From Streptomyces mirabilis (GTDB lineage Bacteria; Actinomycetota; Actinomycetes; Streptomycetales; Streptomycetaceae): a stretch of 64,000 nt of DNA. Position numbers and translations under genes: made by a program. A model generated the notes under the pieces. That model made no database searches. It saw only the letters and a list, made by a program, of their open reading frames with translations, and was not told the DNA's origin. Shown here one piece after another: positions 45,088 through 54,639 of this stretch. The stretch lies in assembly GCF_018310535.1 (NCBI RefSeq), contig NZ_CP074102.1, positions 8,184,001 through 8,248,000 on the forward strand. Direction: 5' to 3'. Position 1 is the first letter of the stretch, and every line of letters starts with the position of its first letter.

Positions 45088-46323
45088 TCAGCCGGCGGGC
45101 GGTCCGAGACGCCGCCTGAGCTCGAGCGCCAGCTCGACTGCGAGCCGTCGCTCACCCGGCTGGTAGCCGAGCAGCTCGGTTGCACGCCCGATGCGCTTGA
45201 GGACCGTGTTTCGGTGGGTGTACAGGCGGGCGGCGGCACGGGGCGCGTTCTCGGCCTCCTCGAGATAGACGCGGAGCGTCTCGCGCAGTCGTGCCGCCGT
45301 AGGTTCCTCCTCGGCGAGCGGTCCGAGTGTGGTCGCGACGAACTCGGCCGCCCGGCGTGGATCCTGCGCAGCCAGCACGGTGACCTCGAGCTCGCGGTAG
45401 GACGCGAGCCGTTCGCTGTCGGGGTTGCCGAGGAGCAGACGGTGCACGGTGAGAGCAGCCTCGTGGCTGGCACGAAAGCCGGCGATTCCATGTCGAGCGG
45501 GACCGATCGCGGCGCGCAGGCTGTCATGCGTCCGAACCATCGCCGAACGCAGATCCTGGATGGGTGGTTCCCCGTCGATACCGATCCAGGCCCACAGCGT
45601 GGTCGTTCCTGCGGGAAGCGTAAGCGGCTTGCGCGCGCCTGCAGCGCGGGCAAGCACAAACGCTGCCGACTCCAACGCTCCGTGCGGCGCACCGGGCGGC
45701 TCAGCCCAGACGACGACTGCGGTGTGGCTCCGGTCGAGCGCGTAGGCGATCCGTTGAGTGGCGACCGCAGGGTCGATGGGGGCGCCGTCGAGGATCAACC
45801 GGATGGTCTCGGTGCGCCTGGCGAGTGCGCCGCCGATCACCTCCTCGCGTTCGCGCTGGGCCTCGGCGAGCATGACACGAAGCGCGTGGTCGACGTAGCG
45901 GAAGGCGAGCGAGAGCGAGAGCTCGGTGACGCCGATCAGCTCGGGCCCGGGCCCGACTGCCTCGTACGCGCAGGCCATCCAGCGTTCGAGCACGACCTGC
46001 TGGGCACGCCGAGCGCTCTCGTAGATCGCGTCGAGGTCGATACCTCGACGTGCGACAGTGCGGGCACCGTCGAGCGCCTCGGGCGGGATCGGGGTCGGCA
46101 GGGGTGACTCCGCGTGCCGGGCAAAGCTGAGGAAGCGCTGCAGGTGGCCGCGGTGGTTCGCGGTCAGTTCGGCCGCGATCGCGGCGTCGGACCCGAACGC
46201 CGGGACCGCCTCGATTGCGGCGGCGTCCATCTCGGCGACGGTCTCATCGAAGTCGAGAGCCAGTCGATCCGCGATCACGGCCACCAGCTCGAAGGTTCGT
46301 GCTGTCGGCTTGAGCGTCCTCAC
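45088..46323 (-). CDS. PucR/CdaR-type transcriptional regulator
   Basis: 411 aa from GTG 46323 (VRTLKPTARTFELVAVIADR). The central GGDEF-like/CdaR region holds TLWAWIGIDGEPPIQDLRSA. The C-terminal PucR helix-turn-helix is LRETLRVYLEEAENAPRAAA, RLYTHRNTVLKRIGRATELL. Such regulators usually activate adjacent degradation genes in response to a small acid or purine-like ligand. It is convergent with the FMN oxidase run and may control the hydrolase/SDR/oxidase genes. Confidence 0.9.
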   Translation of the reverse strand: MRTLKPTARTFELVAVIADRLALDFDETVAEMDAAAIEAVPAFGSDAAIAAELTANHRGHLQRFLSFARHAESPLPTPIPPEALDGARTVARRGIDLDAIYESARRAQQVVLERWMACAYEAVGPGPELIGVTELSLSLAFRYVDHALRVMLAEAQREREEVIGGALARRTETIRLILDGAPIDPAVATQRIAYALDRSHTAVVVWAEPPGAPHGALESAAFVLARAAGARKPLTLPAGTTTLWAWIGIDGEPPIQDLRSAMVRTHDSLRAAIGPARHGIAGFRASHEAALTVHRLLLGNPDSERLASYRELEVTVLAAQDPRRAAEFVATTLGPLAEEEPTAARLRETLRVYLEEAENAPRAAARLYTHRNTVLKRIGRATELLGYQPGERRLAVELALELRRRLGPPAG

Positions 46324-46503
46324 ATGCGAAGTGTGCCGTCGCACACCACCGCTCCACAAGGCAGGGCATGCGACGCATGGCTGGTGGGAGCGGTGATCAG
46401 TTCCACGACCGGCGGGAGCGTCAACGACTGCAGCCAGCTGGTCACGGAGCGCATCTGCTGCCCGCCGACCGCCCAGCTGTTTCGGAGGGCCTGTCGGGCC
46501 TGG

Positions 46504-46956
46504 TCACGTGCTGGTTGGTACGCCTGGGTGTCGATCGTCGGGGTTCGAGGGTCGGTGGTACGGGCCCAGGAGCACCGTCGCGTCGTCTTCGCTGGCTGCA
46601 ACCTCGGCGAATGTGCCATTTGCTTTCAGCCGGATGACGATGGGTTGGTCGCCGAGCCGTTTGACCTCATCGTCACGGGCCGGTCGTTGCTGATTCAGTG
46701 CGTCGGCGGGGATGAGTACGTTGCGGAACAGAAATGGGGCCTTGGTCCAGACGAGGATGTCGCGGACCCAGCGTCCGTACCCCCGGCTCCACTTGGGCCG
46801 GAGGCCGTCGATCTTTCCGCTCTCGACCCGGATGGCGCCGCGGAATGCGCCGGGTTGCCGTTTCACCCAGTACTTGCGGCCGTACACGACGCAGGCGAAG
46901 ACAACGATGAGGTCGACGCCGAGCACGGCGAGTAGTGCGATCAGCACACGACCCAT
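46504..46956 (-). CDS. Membrane-anchored protein of unknown function (DUF2550-like)
   Basis: 150 aa from ATG 46956: one N-terminal membrane helix (VLIALLAVLGVDLIVVFACV, residues about 4-23). A cytoplasmic part follows with YGRKYWVKRQPGAFRGAIRV, GLRPKWSRGYGRWVRDILVW and PIVIRLKANGTFAEVAAS. This resembles actinobacterial DUF2550 proteins, which have a PH-like beta domain. The frame is open far upstream but only this part looks coding. Function unknown. Confidence 0.6.
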   Translation of the reverse strand: MGRVLIALLAVLGVDLIVVFACVVYGRKYWVKRQPGAFRGAIRVESGKIDGLRPKWSRGYGRWVRDILVWTKAPFLFRNVLIPADALNQQRPARDDEVKRLGDQPIVIRLKANGTFAEVAASEDDATVLLGPYHRPSNPDDRHPGVPTST

Positions 46957-47065
46957 TCGGGGGAACGTCGATGGAGGCGACCGCCGCCAGGCAGGAAGCG
47001 TCGTCGAAACAGCAGGCCCACCCTGCCCTCGGCGACCTTCCCGCCCGCAAACCTCGAAGGCCGAC

Positions 47066-47347
47066 TCACCTGGGCGGTGGGAAACGATCAACGTATTCAC
47101 GGGAAACGATCTTCGTCGGCTTCGTGTATGCGCTGACCAGTGCATTTCGTCGGTTCCCCAAGGCGTCCTGCGGGAGCGGCAACAGCAGCGTGCGGGTGGG
47201 CGACAGACGCGACGGCAACTGCTGGCCGACAGCTCGGGGGCGGTCGTTCGCCCGCATCGCCTCGGTGTACCGCGTGCCGGTGGCCCGGCTCTGCTCTCGG
47301 ATCTCCCGTGTGCGCTTCCGCGACTTCCTGGGCTGGTTCGTAAGCAT
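47066..47347 (-). CDS. Small basic protein of unknown function
   Basis: 93 aa from ATG 47347 (MLTNQPRKSRKRTREIREQS, RATGTRYTEAMRAND). The basic start with REIxxxSxATGxxYTEAxR is a motif seen at the N-terminus of several Streptomyces plasmid- and phage-borne proteins. The second half is less protein-like. Probably a short or decayed accessory gene. The gap 46957-47065 holds nothing I can name. Confidence 0.35.
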   Translation of the reverse strand: MLTNQPRKSRKRTREIREQSRATGTRYTEAMRANDRPRAVGQQLPSRLSPTRTLLLPLPQDALGNRRNALVSAYTKPTKIVSREYVDRFPPPR

Positions 47348-47629
47348 ATCTGACTCCATACAGCAGCGCGCCCCACGCACACGCTGCATTGAAGGCAGGC
47401 GGTTTCAGGTGCACGATGCGTCGAAAGACAGCTTGGCCTACCAACGAGGATCCCGGCGTGAGCGGAAAACCCCTTCAGCGGTCGGCGGTCGTGGCCGCCT
47501 GCTAGGCAGCATACCGGGCCTCCGGAGGCAGCAGCACGAAAGGCTAACCGCTGGCGCCGGGCCCCACACTTGGGCACCGCACCCCGCCACGTGCGACAGA
47601 GCTGGGAGAGCGTTGAGCTCGTCCACCGA

Positions 47630-47918
47630 TAGGCTCCTGGAATCGCGTGGACGCCCCGGTGGGCAGCGTGACTATCCCGACGAAGCCCTGGAGCGGGTCC
47701 AGCTCATCCAGGACCTCTTCGCGGCCGGCCCCTCCAGCCGTACCGTCGCCGAACTCCTGCCGTGCGTGAGCACCGGCGTCGCGACCCCCGCCATGCTCGA
47801 CCAGCTCATCATCGAACGCGACCGCATCGCCGCACGCATCCAGGACCTGGCCCGGGCCAAGACCAAACTCGGCCGCGTGATCGAGAATGTGACCGCGGCG
47901 AACGTGGCGCAGGACTGA
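47630..47918 (+). pseudogene. MerR-family regulator, C-terminal fragment
   Basis: The frame reads RLLESRGRPGGQRDYPDEAL, ERVQLIQDLFAAGPSSRTVA, ELLPCVSTGVATPAMLDQLI and a helical end. That is the second half of a MerR winged helix (RPxGxRxYxxxxxxRL) plus the dimerising coiled coil. The first HTH helices and the start codon are missing; upstream sequence is unrelated. It cannot bind DNA in the normal way. Confidence 0.8.
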
Positions 47919-48135
47919 TCAACCCGTCGCGAGGCGTGGGGCCCCGACCTATGCGGCATCTACCGGGCGACATCGCGCGTGAACAGGTCTCCCCACCCGG
48001 TCGGGTCCGTGACCGCCACCCCTCCCTTGTACTCGCCATGGACGATCAACGCCTCCACGGTATCGGCCGAGCGAAGCCCACTCGTACATGCCTAACTTGC
48101 CTTACACCGCTTCAACCCGTTGACCTGTAGAGACA

Positions 48136-48159
48136 CTTGACAGCACTAGATAATCACCG
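48136..48159 (+). repeat. Direct repeat, copy 1
   Basis: CTTGACAGCACTAGATAATC followed by ACCG; 21 of 24 bases recur at 48393-48416. The core CTAGATAATCA is identical. Confidence 0.65.
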
Positions 48160-48392
48160 GGACCAGCGGCAGGCTGCCCGGTGGGTGACCGCAGCAAAGG
48201 CGCGGACCGGGACCTCTTCGCGAGCCGACGTGCTGGACCTCAGTGGTCGGGGGCTCCCGGAGATATCCGCCAGTCGTTGCCCTCAGACATGTCTGTGGGC
48301 ACGACAGCGGGCAGCCCTGGAGATCTCCCCTCTGCAACCAGACTTGCCTAACGTGCCAGAACGCCTGCTTTTGCTCTGACCTGCTGCTTCAG

Positions 48393-48416
48393 CTTGACAA
48401 CCCTAGATAATCATCG
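48393..48416 (+). repeat. Direct repeat, copy 2
   Basis: CTTGACAACCCTAGATAATC followed by ATCG, 257 bp after copy 1 in the same orientation. Both resemble an upstream operator/promoter element, but no complete gene follows either copy. Confidence 0.65.
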
Positions 48417-48482
48417 CCGCAGGCCCTTACGACCTGGTCGGCGATAGGAAGTGGATCAACGAGCGGCGCCATGCGGCACTGA

Positions 48483-48590
48483 ACAGAAGAACTTGACAGG
48501 GAAGCCGACCACTTCGCCTTCGCCACCCGTCCCGACCTCGTCAACGCCCTGCTGCACGCGTTCGTCTTCGAGCGGCCGGGCGAGGGCTGA
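48483..48590 (+). pseudogene. C-terminal fragment of an unknown gene
   Basis: After an in-frame TGA at 48480, the frame reads TEELDREADHFAFATRPDLV, NALLHAFVFERPGEG and stops. Codon use is typical of the host, and the segment has no start codon. It may be the tail of a hydrolase-like gene; I cannot place it. Confidence 0.3.
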
Positions 48591-48719
48591 GCGGCGCTGA
48601 TCCGGGCGGCGGGACCGGGGCGGCGGGATGTGGGTGGTGCCGACCGGCAGCGGGATCGGACCCTCGGTACGGTCGTAGCGGCGCGGCGCCGCACGGAGTT
48701 GTAAGGGGATGACTACGGC

Positions 48720-50721
48720 ATGACGGAGGAACTTGGCGTGCGGGTGCAGGCGGCACGGGACCGCGCGTTCGCCGGCAGGGTGGGGGAACTGGCCCTGTTC
48801 CGGGCGGCGCTCGCCGGCGACATGCGCGCGTTCACCGTCATGTTCCTGCACGGCCCCGGTGGCATCGGCAAGTCGATGCTGCTGCGGCGCTTCGCGGAGG
48901 AGGCACGCTCCGCGGGTCGTACGGTCGTCGAGGTGGACGGCCGCACGACCCAGGCCACGCCTGCCGCTTTCGAGCAGGAGGCGCGGGCGGCGCTCACGGA
49001 CGAGCGTGCCGTACTGCTCGTGGACACCTTCGAGCGATGTCAGGGCCTTGAGGGGTGGCTCCGAGACAGGTTCCTGCCCCGGCTGCCGGCCGGGGCGATC
49101 GTGGTGATCGCCGGCCGGCTGACACCCGATCCGCGGTGGACCACCGATCCCGGCTGGTCGGATCTCCTCCACGTCACCGCACTGCGCAACCTCTCCCCGG
49201 ACGAGTCCATGGCCTTCCTCGACGCCCGCGGCGTCCCGGGCCCCGCCCACGCCCCGCTGCTCGCGTTCACCGGCGGCCACCCCCTCGCGCTCGCGCTCGC
49301 GGCGGCCGTCGGAGTCAAGGACGAACGGGCGGCCGCGCGCTGGGAGCCGAGCCGCGAGGTGATCGAGACACTGCTGCCCGAACTCGTCGGCGAGGTGCCC
49401 TCTCCCCGCCACCGACGGGCGCTCGAGGTGTGCGCGCACGCGTACATGACGTCGGAGTCGCTGCTGAGGGTCATGCTCGGCGAGGAGGAGGCCGGACCGC
49501 TGTTCCACTGGCTGCGCTCGCTGCCGTTCATCGAGTCCAGTCCACAGGGCCTGTTCCCGCACGATGTGGTCCGCGAGGCTCTGGAAGCGGATCTGCGCTG
49601 GCGCGACCGTGAGGGCTTCGAGGAACTGCATCTGCGGCTGCACCGGCATCTGTACGAGCAGGCCAGGGCCGTACCGGAAGGGTCGCTGCTGCCCGCCGTC
49701 GGGGCGCTGCTCTACATGTACCGCGGCGACGGCCATATGTCGGAGTTCCACTCCTGGCGCGCCGAGGGCGAGGTGTACGAGGAGCCGTGCGGCCCGGAGG
49801 ATCACGGCCGTGTGCTCCAACTCACCGTCGAGGCCGAGGGTGAGGCGTCCGCGGCGATCGTCCGTTTCTGGCTGGGCGAGCAGCCCGGGGCGTTCCGGAT
49901 CTATCGCTCCACGCACACCGGCGAGACTGTCGCCTTCGCCGCCTGGCTACGGCTCGAAGAGCCGGTCGGCACGGATGCCGACCCGGTGGTGGCGGCGGCC
50001 TGGGCGCACGCGCGTGCCACCGCTCCGCCCCGCGACGGCGAGTATCTGGGCATCGCCCGCTTCTCCGTGTACCCGCCCGCCTATCAGCGGCCCTCCGCAC
50101 CCATGGATCTCATCCAGTGGCACACCATGGGCGACATCTTCCGCGCCGAGTGCCTCGCCTGGTCGTACATCGTGATGCGGGACGCCGACCTCTGGGGGCC
50201 GCATCTGCGGCACTTCGACATGCCACCGGTCGCCGAGGCGCCGTACGTCGGCGACTTCACGTACACCCTCTTCGCCCATGACTGGCGGGCCCAGCCGCCA
50301 GGGCCCTGGCTGGACCTCAAGACCCGGGTGATGCTTGACGGGCCGCACGCGACGGTCGCACCGGCGGAGCTCGTGGTGCTGTCCCGGCAGGAGTTCGACG
50401 CGGCTGCGCGGGATGAGCAAACCCGAGGCGCTCGCCGGCAGTCCGCTGGCGCGCAGCAAACTCGCCGTCGAGTACGGCATGTCGCTGCGCGACGTCCTCG
50501 TCCAGGCGGTCGAAGAGCTGCGCGAGGAACGGGGCGGCGAGAAGTGCCACCGGGCGGTGGTGGCCACGTACCTGGGCGGGGCTCCCACGCAGGAGGCGGT
50601 CGCCGAGCGGCTCGGGCTGCCGTTCAGTACCTATCGCAGGCATCTGACCGGTGGCATCGACCGGCTGTGCGACGCGCTCTGGCGACGGGAGCTGTACGGA
50701 GTGCTGCCCTCCGGAAAGTGA
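48720..50721 (+). pseudogene. STAND-type ATPase with GNAT-like middle and C-terminal HTH, frameshifted
   Basis: From ATG 48720 a P-loop (MFLHGPGGIGKSMLLRRFAE, about residues 41-60), Walker B (RAVLLVDTFERCQGLEGWL) and LTGGHPLALALAAA-like sensor mark an AAA/STAND NTPase. A mixed region (about 360-560) follows. The real C-terminus, SPLARSKLAVEYGMSLRDVL ... EAVAERLGLPFSTYRRHLTG, lies in the +1 frame up to 50721, so the frame shifts near 50410. Family members keep these parts in one chain. Either a disabling indel or a sequence error. Confidence 0.75.
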
Positions 50722-50801
50722 GCAGCGAACCGGACTGGGAACCGGCCACCTTCCGGGCCGATCGTTCGCACCGTGAGGACCGCAATCGAGGAGGTCGTAC
50801 G

Positions 50802-52430
50802 GTGAGGACAGTCGTGATCGGCGCCGGAGTCGTCGGACTGACGACGGCGTTGCTGCTCGCCCGGGACGGGCATCAGGTGGCGGTCGTCGACCGGGACACC
50901 GGGATGCCCGCCGACACCGACGCGTGGGAGCGGCCCGGGGTCACCCAGTTCCGCCACCCGCACATCATGATGCCGCGGGCGTGTCAGCTCCTGGCCACGG
51001 AGCTTCCCCTGGTACTGGCGGAGCTCATGACTCGGGGCGGGCGCGCCCACAACATGCTCGCCGGGGCCTGGAACCTCCCGACCGTCGGCGGCCGCCGCCC
51101 GGACGACGAACGGTTCGACACGATCGCGGCCCGCCGCCCCCTCGTCGAGGCCGCGCTGACCGCCGTCGCACTGCGCACCCCGGGCCTGACCATCCACCGG
51201 AACACCCCGGTGACGGCGCTGCTCACCGGCACCGACCGGACCCTCGGCCGGCCGCACATCGCCGGTGTGCTCACCCGGCACGGCGGAGCCTTGGACGCGG
51301 ATCTGGTCGTCGACGCGGCGGGCCGCAACTCGCCCGTGTCGAAGATGCTCACCGACGTCGGGGCGGCCAGGCCCGTCGACGACCACGCGGACATCGGGTT
51401 CCGCCTCTACACCCGGTACTTCAGGTCCACCGACGGGACTCTCCCCACGCAGGCCGCCTGGCCACTCGACCACCACGACAGCGTGTCCACGATCACCGTT
51501 CCCGGCGACTCGGACACCTGGGCCCTGTCCCTCGCCGTATCCGGCCGCGACCAGCTCCTGCGTGCACTGCGTCGGGAGTCGGCCTGGCAGCGGGCGGTGG
51601 CGCTGTACCCGAACGTCGCGCACTGGGCCACGACCGGCGAGCCGATCACCGGCGTCCTCGCCATGTCCGGTACGGAGAGCAGGATCCGCCGTTTCGTACG
51701 CGACGGACAGCCCGTCGCGACCGGGTTGGTGAGCGTCGGGGACGCCTGGGCCGCCACCAACCCGCAGTTCGGCCTCGGCATGGCCATGGGCATGGTCCAT
51801 GCGGCGATACTGCGCGATCTGGTACGCACCACGGGCCCCGGTGAACCGGAGAAGCTCGCCCTCGCCTTCGACGAGGCCACGCACGCGACCCTCGCCCCGA
51901 TCCATCAGGGCCTGGCCGCCTGGGACCGGCACCGCCTCGCCCAGATCGACGGCGAGATCTCCGGCATCCCCTACGAGCCCGAGGACCCGGACTGGAATTT
52001 CCGGCAATTCCTCGAAGCCGCCAAACTCCGTGACCCCGAGATCCTGCGCGCCATGGGTGAGGTCGCCTCGATGCTGGCAACCCCGGACGAGGCCCTCGCC
52101 CCGCCCGGCCTCCCTGAACGCGTGGTGCGGCTGGGCACGGGAGCGCCTCGCCATCCGGAGCCGGGGCCTTCACGGGCCGAGCTCCTCGAGGCGATCGCCT
52201 CTTGGCCGATCGCAGCCGGAAGCACGGTGCGAGGCGCAGGTGAACACCGGATCGGCCTGTTTTGTGAGCAGTCCTCGGCCATAGCTTTCCGTCAGCCAAC
52301 TACCCACCACTGGGAAGGGATCACCCATGTCCACAACCGCCGTCGTCCACCCCGGCAACGGGCCGACAGCCGCCGAGTCCGCCGGCGCCGATCTGGTGGC
52401 CGCTGTCTACCGTGCCCTGGCGGCCGGTGA
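50802..52430 (+). CDS. FAD-dependent monooxygenase with run-on C-terminus
   Basis: The start is the GTG at 50802 with GAGGAGGT upstream (VRTVVIGAGVVGLTTALLLA, FAD site). Also DLVVDAAGRNSPVSKMLTD (DG-like) and GLVSVGDAWAATNPQFGLGM (GD motif). The body looks complete to about 52190 (SRAELLEAI). The next 80 or so residues are unlike the family and overlap the SnoaL-like gene by 104 bp, suggesting a lost stop. The same frame is open upstream into the ATPase pseudogene, which creates a misleading giant ORF. Substrate unknown. Confidence 0.8.
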   Translation: MRTVVIGAGVVGLTTALLLARDGHQVAVVDRDTGMPADTDAWERPGVTQFRHPHIMMPRACQLLATELPLVLAELMTRGGRAHNMLAGAWNLPTVGGRRPDDERFDTIAARRPLVEAALTAVALRTPGLTIHRNTPVTALLTGTDRTLGRPHIAGVLTRHGGALDADLVVDAAGRNSPVSKMLTDVGAARPVDDHADIGFRLYTRYFRSTDGTLPTQAAWPLDHHDSVSTITVPGDSDTWALSLAVSGRDQLLRALRRESAWQRAVALYPNVAHWATTGEPITGVLAMSGTESRIRRFVRDGQPVATGLVSVGDAWAATNPQFGLGMAMGMVHAAILRDLVRTTGPGEPEKLALAFDEATHATLAPIHQGLAAWDRHRLAQIDGEISGIPYEPEDPDWNFRQFLEAAKLRDPEILRAMGEVASMLATPDEALAPPGLPERVVRLGTGAPRHPEPGPSRAELLEAIASWPIAAGSTVRGAGEHRIGLFCEQSSAIAFRQPTTHHWEGITHVHNRRRPPRQRADSRRVRRRRSGGRCLPCPGGR

Positions 52431-53088
52431 CACCGCCGCCTTTCTGAACTGCCTCTCTCCTGCCATTACTTGGACGGTCGCAGCGGGCAGCCCGACAGCG
52501 GGGACCTACCACGGAGGCGAAGAGGTCCTGGCGAAGGCCATGGGGCCGCTCGCGCTGGACTGGGACGATTTCACGGTCGCCCCGGCAGAGATCTGCCCGA
52601 CCGGCGACAGGGTCTTCGTGACCGGCACCTACAGCGGAGTTCATCGCGCGACCGGGAAGACCGGCGTCGCACGGTTCGTACACATCTGGCGCGTCGAGGA
52701 GGGTGCGGCCGCGCGGTTCGAGACCGTGTTCGACACGCACCCCATCTGGGTGGCCCCCCCCATAGCCGTCTCACGCGGGCATCCGGTGCCGCTCTCCCTG
52801 AGGCGCCGAAGCGGGACGCGGGGGAGCGGTCCGACGGTCGCGGGTCGGCTGCGGAGAGAGGTCGGCGCACCGCCGCTGATTCCGGGCAACGGAATCGGCG
52901 GGGCGATGACGGCGGTCGGTTCCCCTGCCGACGAAGGGACGCTGGGCGATCCTTTCCCGAGCTGGTGCGATCGTTCCCCCTGTACCTCGGCCCGATCCTC
53001 TGGGATCCAATTGATGACGCGTTGGGGACGCGAGGACAGGAACAGACTGACAAGGGCCGAGAAGCGCCGACACGGCTACTACGTCTGA
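52327..53088 (+). CDS. SnoaL-like (NTF2-fold) protein with aberrant tail
   Basis: From ATG 52327 (GGAAGGGA upstream). NTF2-fold core of about 140 aa: LVAAVYRALAAGDTAAFLNC, LSPAITWTVAAGSP, VFVTGTYSGVHRATGKTG, ARFVHIWRVEEGAAARFETV and FDTHPIW. The following 110 residues are Arg/Gly/Ser-rich and do not belong to the fold, so the normal stop near 52760 is lost. SnoaL-like proteins act as cyclases, isomerases or binding proteins; the role here is unknown. A 300-bp stretch without a gene follows. Confidence 0.65.
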   Translation: MSTTAVVHPGNGPTAAESAGADLVAAVYRALAAGDTAAFLNCLSPAITWTVAAGSPTAGTYHGGEEVLAKAMGPLALDWDDFTVAPAEICPTGDRVFVTGTYSGVHRATGKTGVARFVHIWRVEEGAAARFETVFDTHPIWVAPPIAVSRGHPVPLSLRRRSGTRGSGPTVAGRLRREVGAPPLIPGNGIGGAMTAVGSPADEGTLGDPFPSWCDRSPCTSARSSGIQLMTRWGREDRNRLTRAEKRRHGYYV

Positions 53089-53385
53089 GCTGCTGAAACG
53101 TCATGGATGGGCGTTGGTCGGCAAGGGCCGCCAAGATCCCCGAAGGACTCGTAAAGGAAACGGCCCTGAGGGGTCGCTCGGCCCTCTCGCGCAGTGCCCC
53201 ACGGTTTGGTTGTTCAGATTGGCGGGGCGGTCGTCGGCGTACCTTGTCCGGCTGATCCGGCCAGGGGGCGCCGGTGTCTGCCCGGTGTTCCCGCGCGCGG
53301 TCTCTGCTCGGCCTCGCCGCCCTTGCCATCGGCGATGGCGCAAAGCGGCAGCAAGCGGTCCCCTGGCGCCCCCGTCTATGACTGT

Positions 53386-54165
53386 TTACAGCCGTATCGC
53401 CCAACTGTGCCCGGTCGCCCGGAACGACAGGACAAGTTCGGTGCGCGGGTCGTGGCCGATCGCGATGAACAGGCCCGTCACGTCGAGGTCGCGCGTCTGG
53501 CCGGTGAGGACGTCGCGGAGCACGACCCCGGCGAGCTTGCCGTCCGCTTCCTTGATCTCGGCGATCTCGCTGTCGAAGGCGAAGGAGATCTTGTCGTCGG
53601 AGAAGGCGCGGTTCTGCATGATCTGGGAGGCGCGCAGGGTGGAGCGGCGGTGCACGACGGTCACCGACTTGGCGAACCGGGTGAGGAAGGTGGCCTCCTC
53701 CATGGCGGTGTCGCGGTCGCGGAAGAAGAACCCGTCGCAGGTCGCGCACCAGGACACACCGCGGCCGGACAGTTCGTCCTCCTTGGGCAGGCCCAGCTTG
53801 CGTTAGCCGGACCCGGTGGCGACGATCACGGCCTTGGCCCGGTGCACCGTGCCCGCGGCGTCGGTGACGGTGTTGATGTCACCGGTGGGGTCGACCTCGA
53901 CGATGTCGTCGTCGATCATCTCGGCGCCGAACCGCTCGGCCTGGGCCCGCATGTTCTCCATGAGGACCGGGCCGTCGACGCCCTCGGGGAAGCCGGGGAA
54001 GTTCTCGACCTCGGTGGTCGTGGTCAGCGCGCCGCTGACGAAGATGGCGCCGCCGAAGACAAGGGGCTTGAGTTCGGCGCGGGCGGTGTAGAGGGCGGTG
54101 GTGTATCCGGCGGGGCCGATGACGATGACCTCGCGTACGTCATCTCTCGCGGCCACCGTGGTCAC
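53386..54165 (-). pseudogene. trxB: Thioredoxin reductase, heavily damaged
   Basis: Begins at GTG 54165 overlapping arsC. At least four lesions: the FAD motif reads [10 protein letters not shown] with two residues missing from GSGPAG. A Tyr codon is TAA at 53803-53805 (VATGSG*RKLG). The NADPH motif after CDGFFFRD lacks about ten residues (no VIGGGD). The C-terminus departs after GHDPRTELV. The redox pair CATC survives. Intact TrxB would recycle thioredoxin for ArsC-type arsenate reduction, explaining its place in an ars operon. Three different in-frame changes argue for true decay rather than sequencing error. Confidence 0.9.
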
Positions 54166-54581
54166 GCCTCCTGCTTGGCCTCGATCTCGGCGATCAGGGC
54201 CTCGATGCGGGTCTTGATCTCGTCGCGGATCGGGCGGACGAACTCGACGCCCTTGCCTGCCGGGTCCTCCAGCGTCCAGTCGAGGTACTTCTTACCGGGG
54301 AAGATCGGGCAGGTGTCGCCGCAGCCCATGGTGATGACGTAGTCCGACGCCTGGACGGCCTCGGTGGTGAGGATCTTCGGCTTCTGGTCGGAGATGTCGA
54401 TGCCGACTTCCTTCATGGCCTCGACCGCGGCCCGGTTGACCTGGTCACCGGGGATGGACCCGGCGGAGCGTACCTCGATCCGGTCGCCCGCGAGGTGGTT
54501 GAGGAATCCTGCGGCCATCTGCGAGCGTCCGGCGTTGTGGACGCAGACGAACAGCACGGAGGCGAGCGGGCTGGAGGACAT
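54162..54581 (-). CDS. arsC: Arsenate reductase, thioredoxin/mycothiol-type
   Basis: 139 aa. The low-molecular-weight phosphatase loop [20 protein letters not shown] (CxxxxxR(S)), then [20 protein letters not shown] carrying the further Cys pair, and the DP in [10 protein letters not shown]. It reduces arsenate to arsenite in the cytoplasm through a Cys relay. It lies between the second arsC-type gene and trxB on the minus strand, divergent from arsR, and is presumably controlled by it. Confidence 0.95.
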   Translation of the reverse strand: MSSSPLASVLFVCVHNAGRSQMAAGFLNHLAGDRIEVRSAGSIPGDQVNRAAVEAMKEVGIDISDQKPKILTTEAVQASDYVITMGCGDTCPIFPGKKYLDWTLEDPAGKGVEFVRPIRDEIKTRIEALIAEIEAKQEA

Positions 54582-54639
54582 CGGTTCTTCCTTTACGGTG
54601 TGGATCGGGTGGTGCGACCGGTGGCGCCGGACAGGGGGT

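Larger units (their letters stand above)
47919..48719. other. Gene-poor stretch with a repeated 24-mer
   Basis: 800 bp with no convincing complete gene. It holds the two copies of a 24-bp repeat listed separately and the tail of an unknown gene (48483-48590). A possible 80-aa ORF at 48137 begins inside the first repeat and has no family likeness. Confidence 0.5.

Noticed and set aside
46974..47577. Upstream extension of the DUF2550-like gene
   Set aside because: The extension is Arg/Ser/Cys-rich and unlike coding sequence; the membrane helix begins right at ATG 46956.
48136..48416. TTGACA ... TAGATAAT as sigma-70 type promoters in the 24-mer repeat
   Set aside because: The spacing between the two hexamer-like parts is only 4-6 bp, far too short for -35/-10 boxes.
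48720..52430. Fusion of an ATPase and an FAD monooxygenase in one protein
   Set aside because: The ATPase C-terminus is present in another frame and the monooxygenase has its own GTG start and ribosome site.
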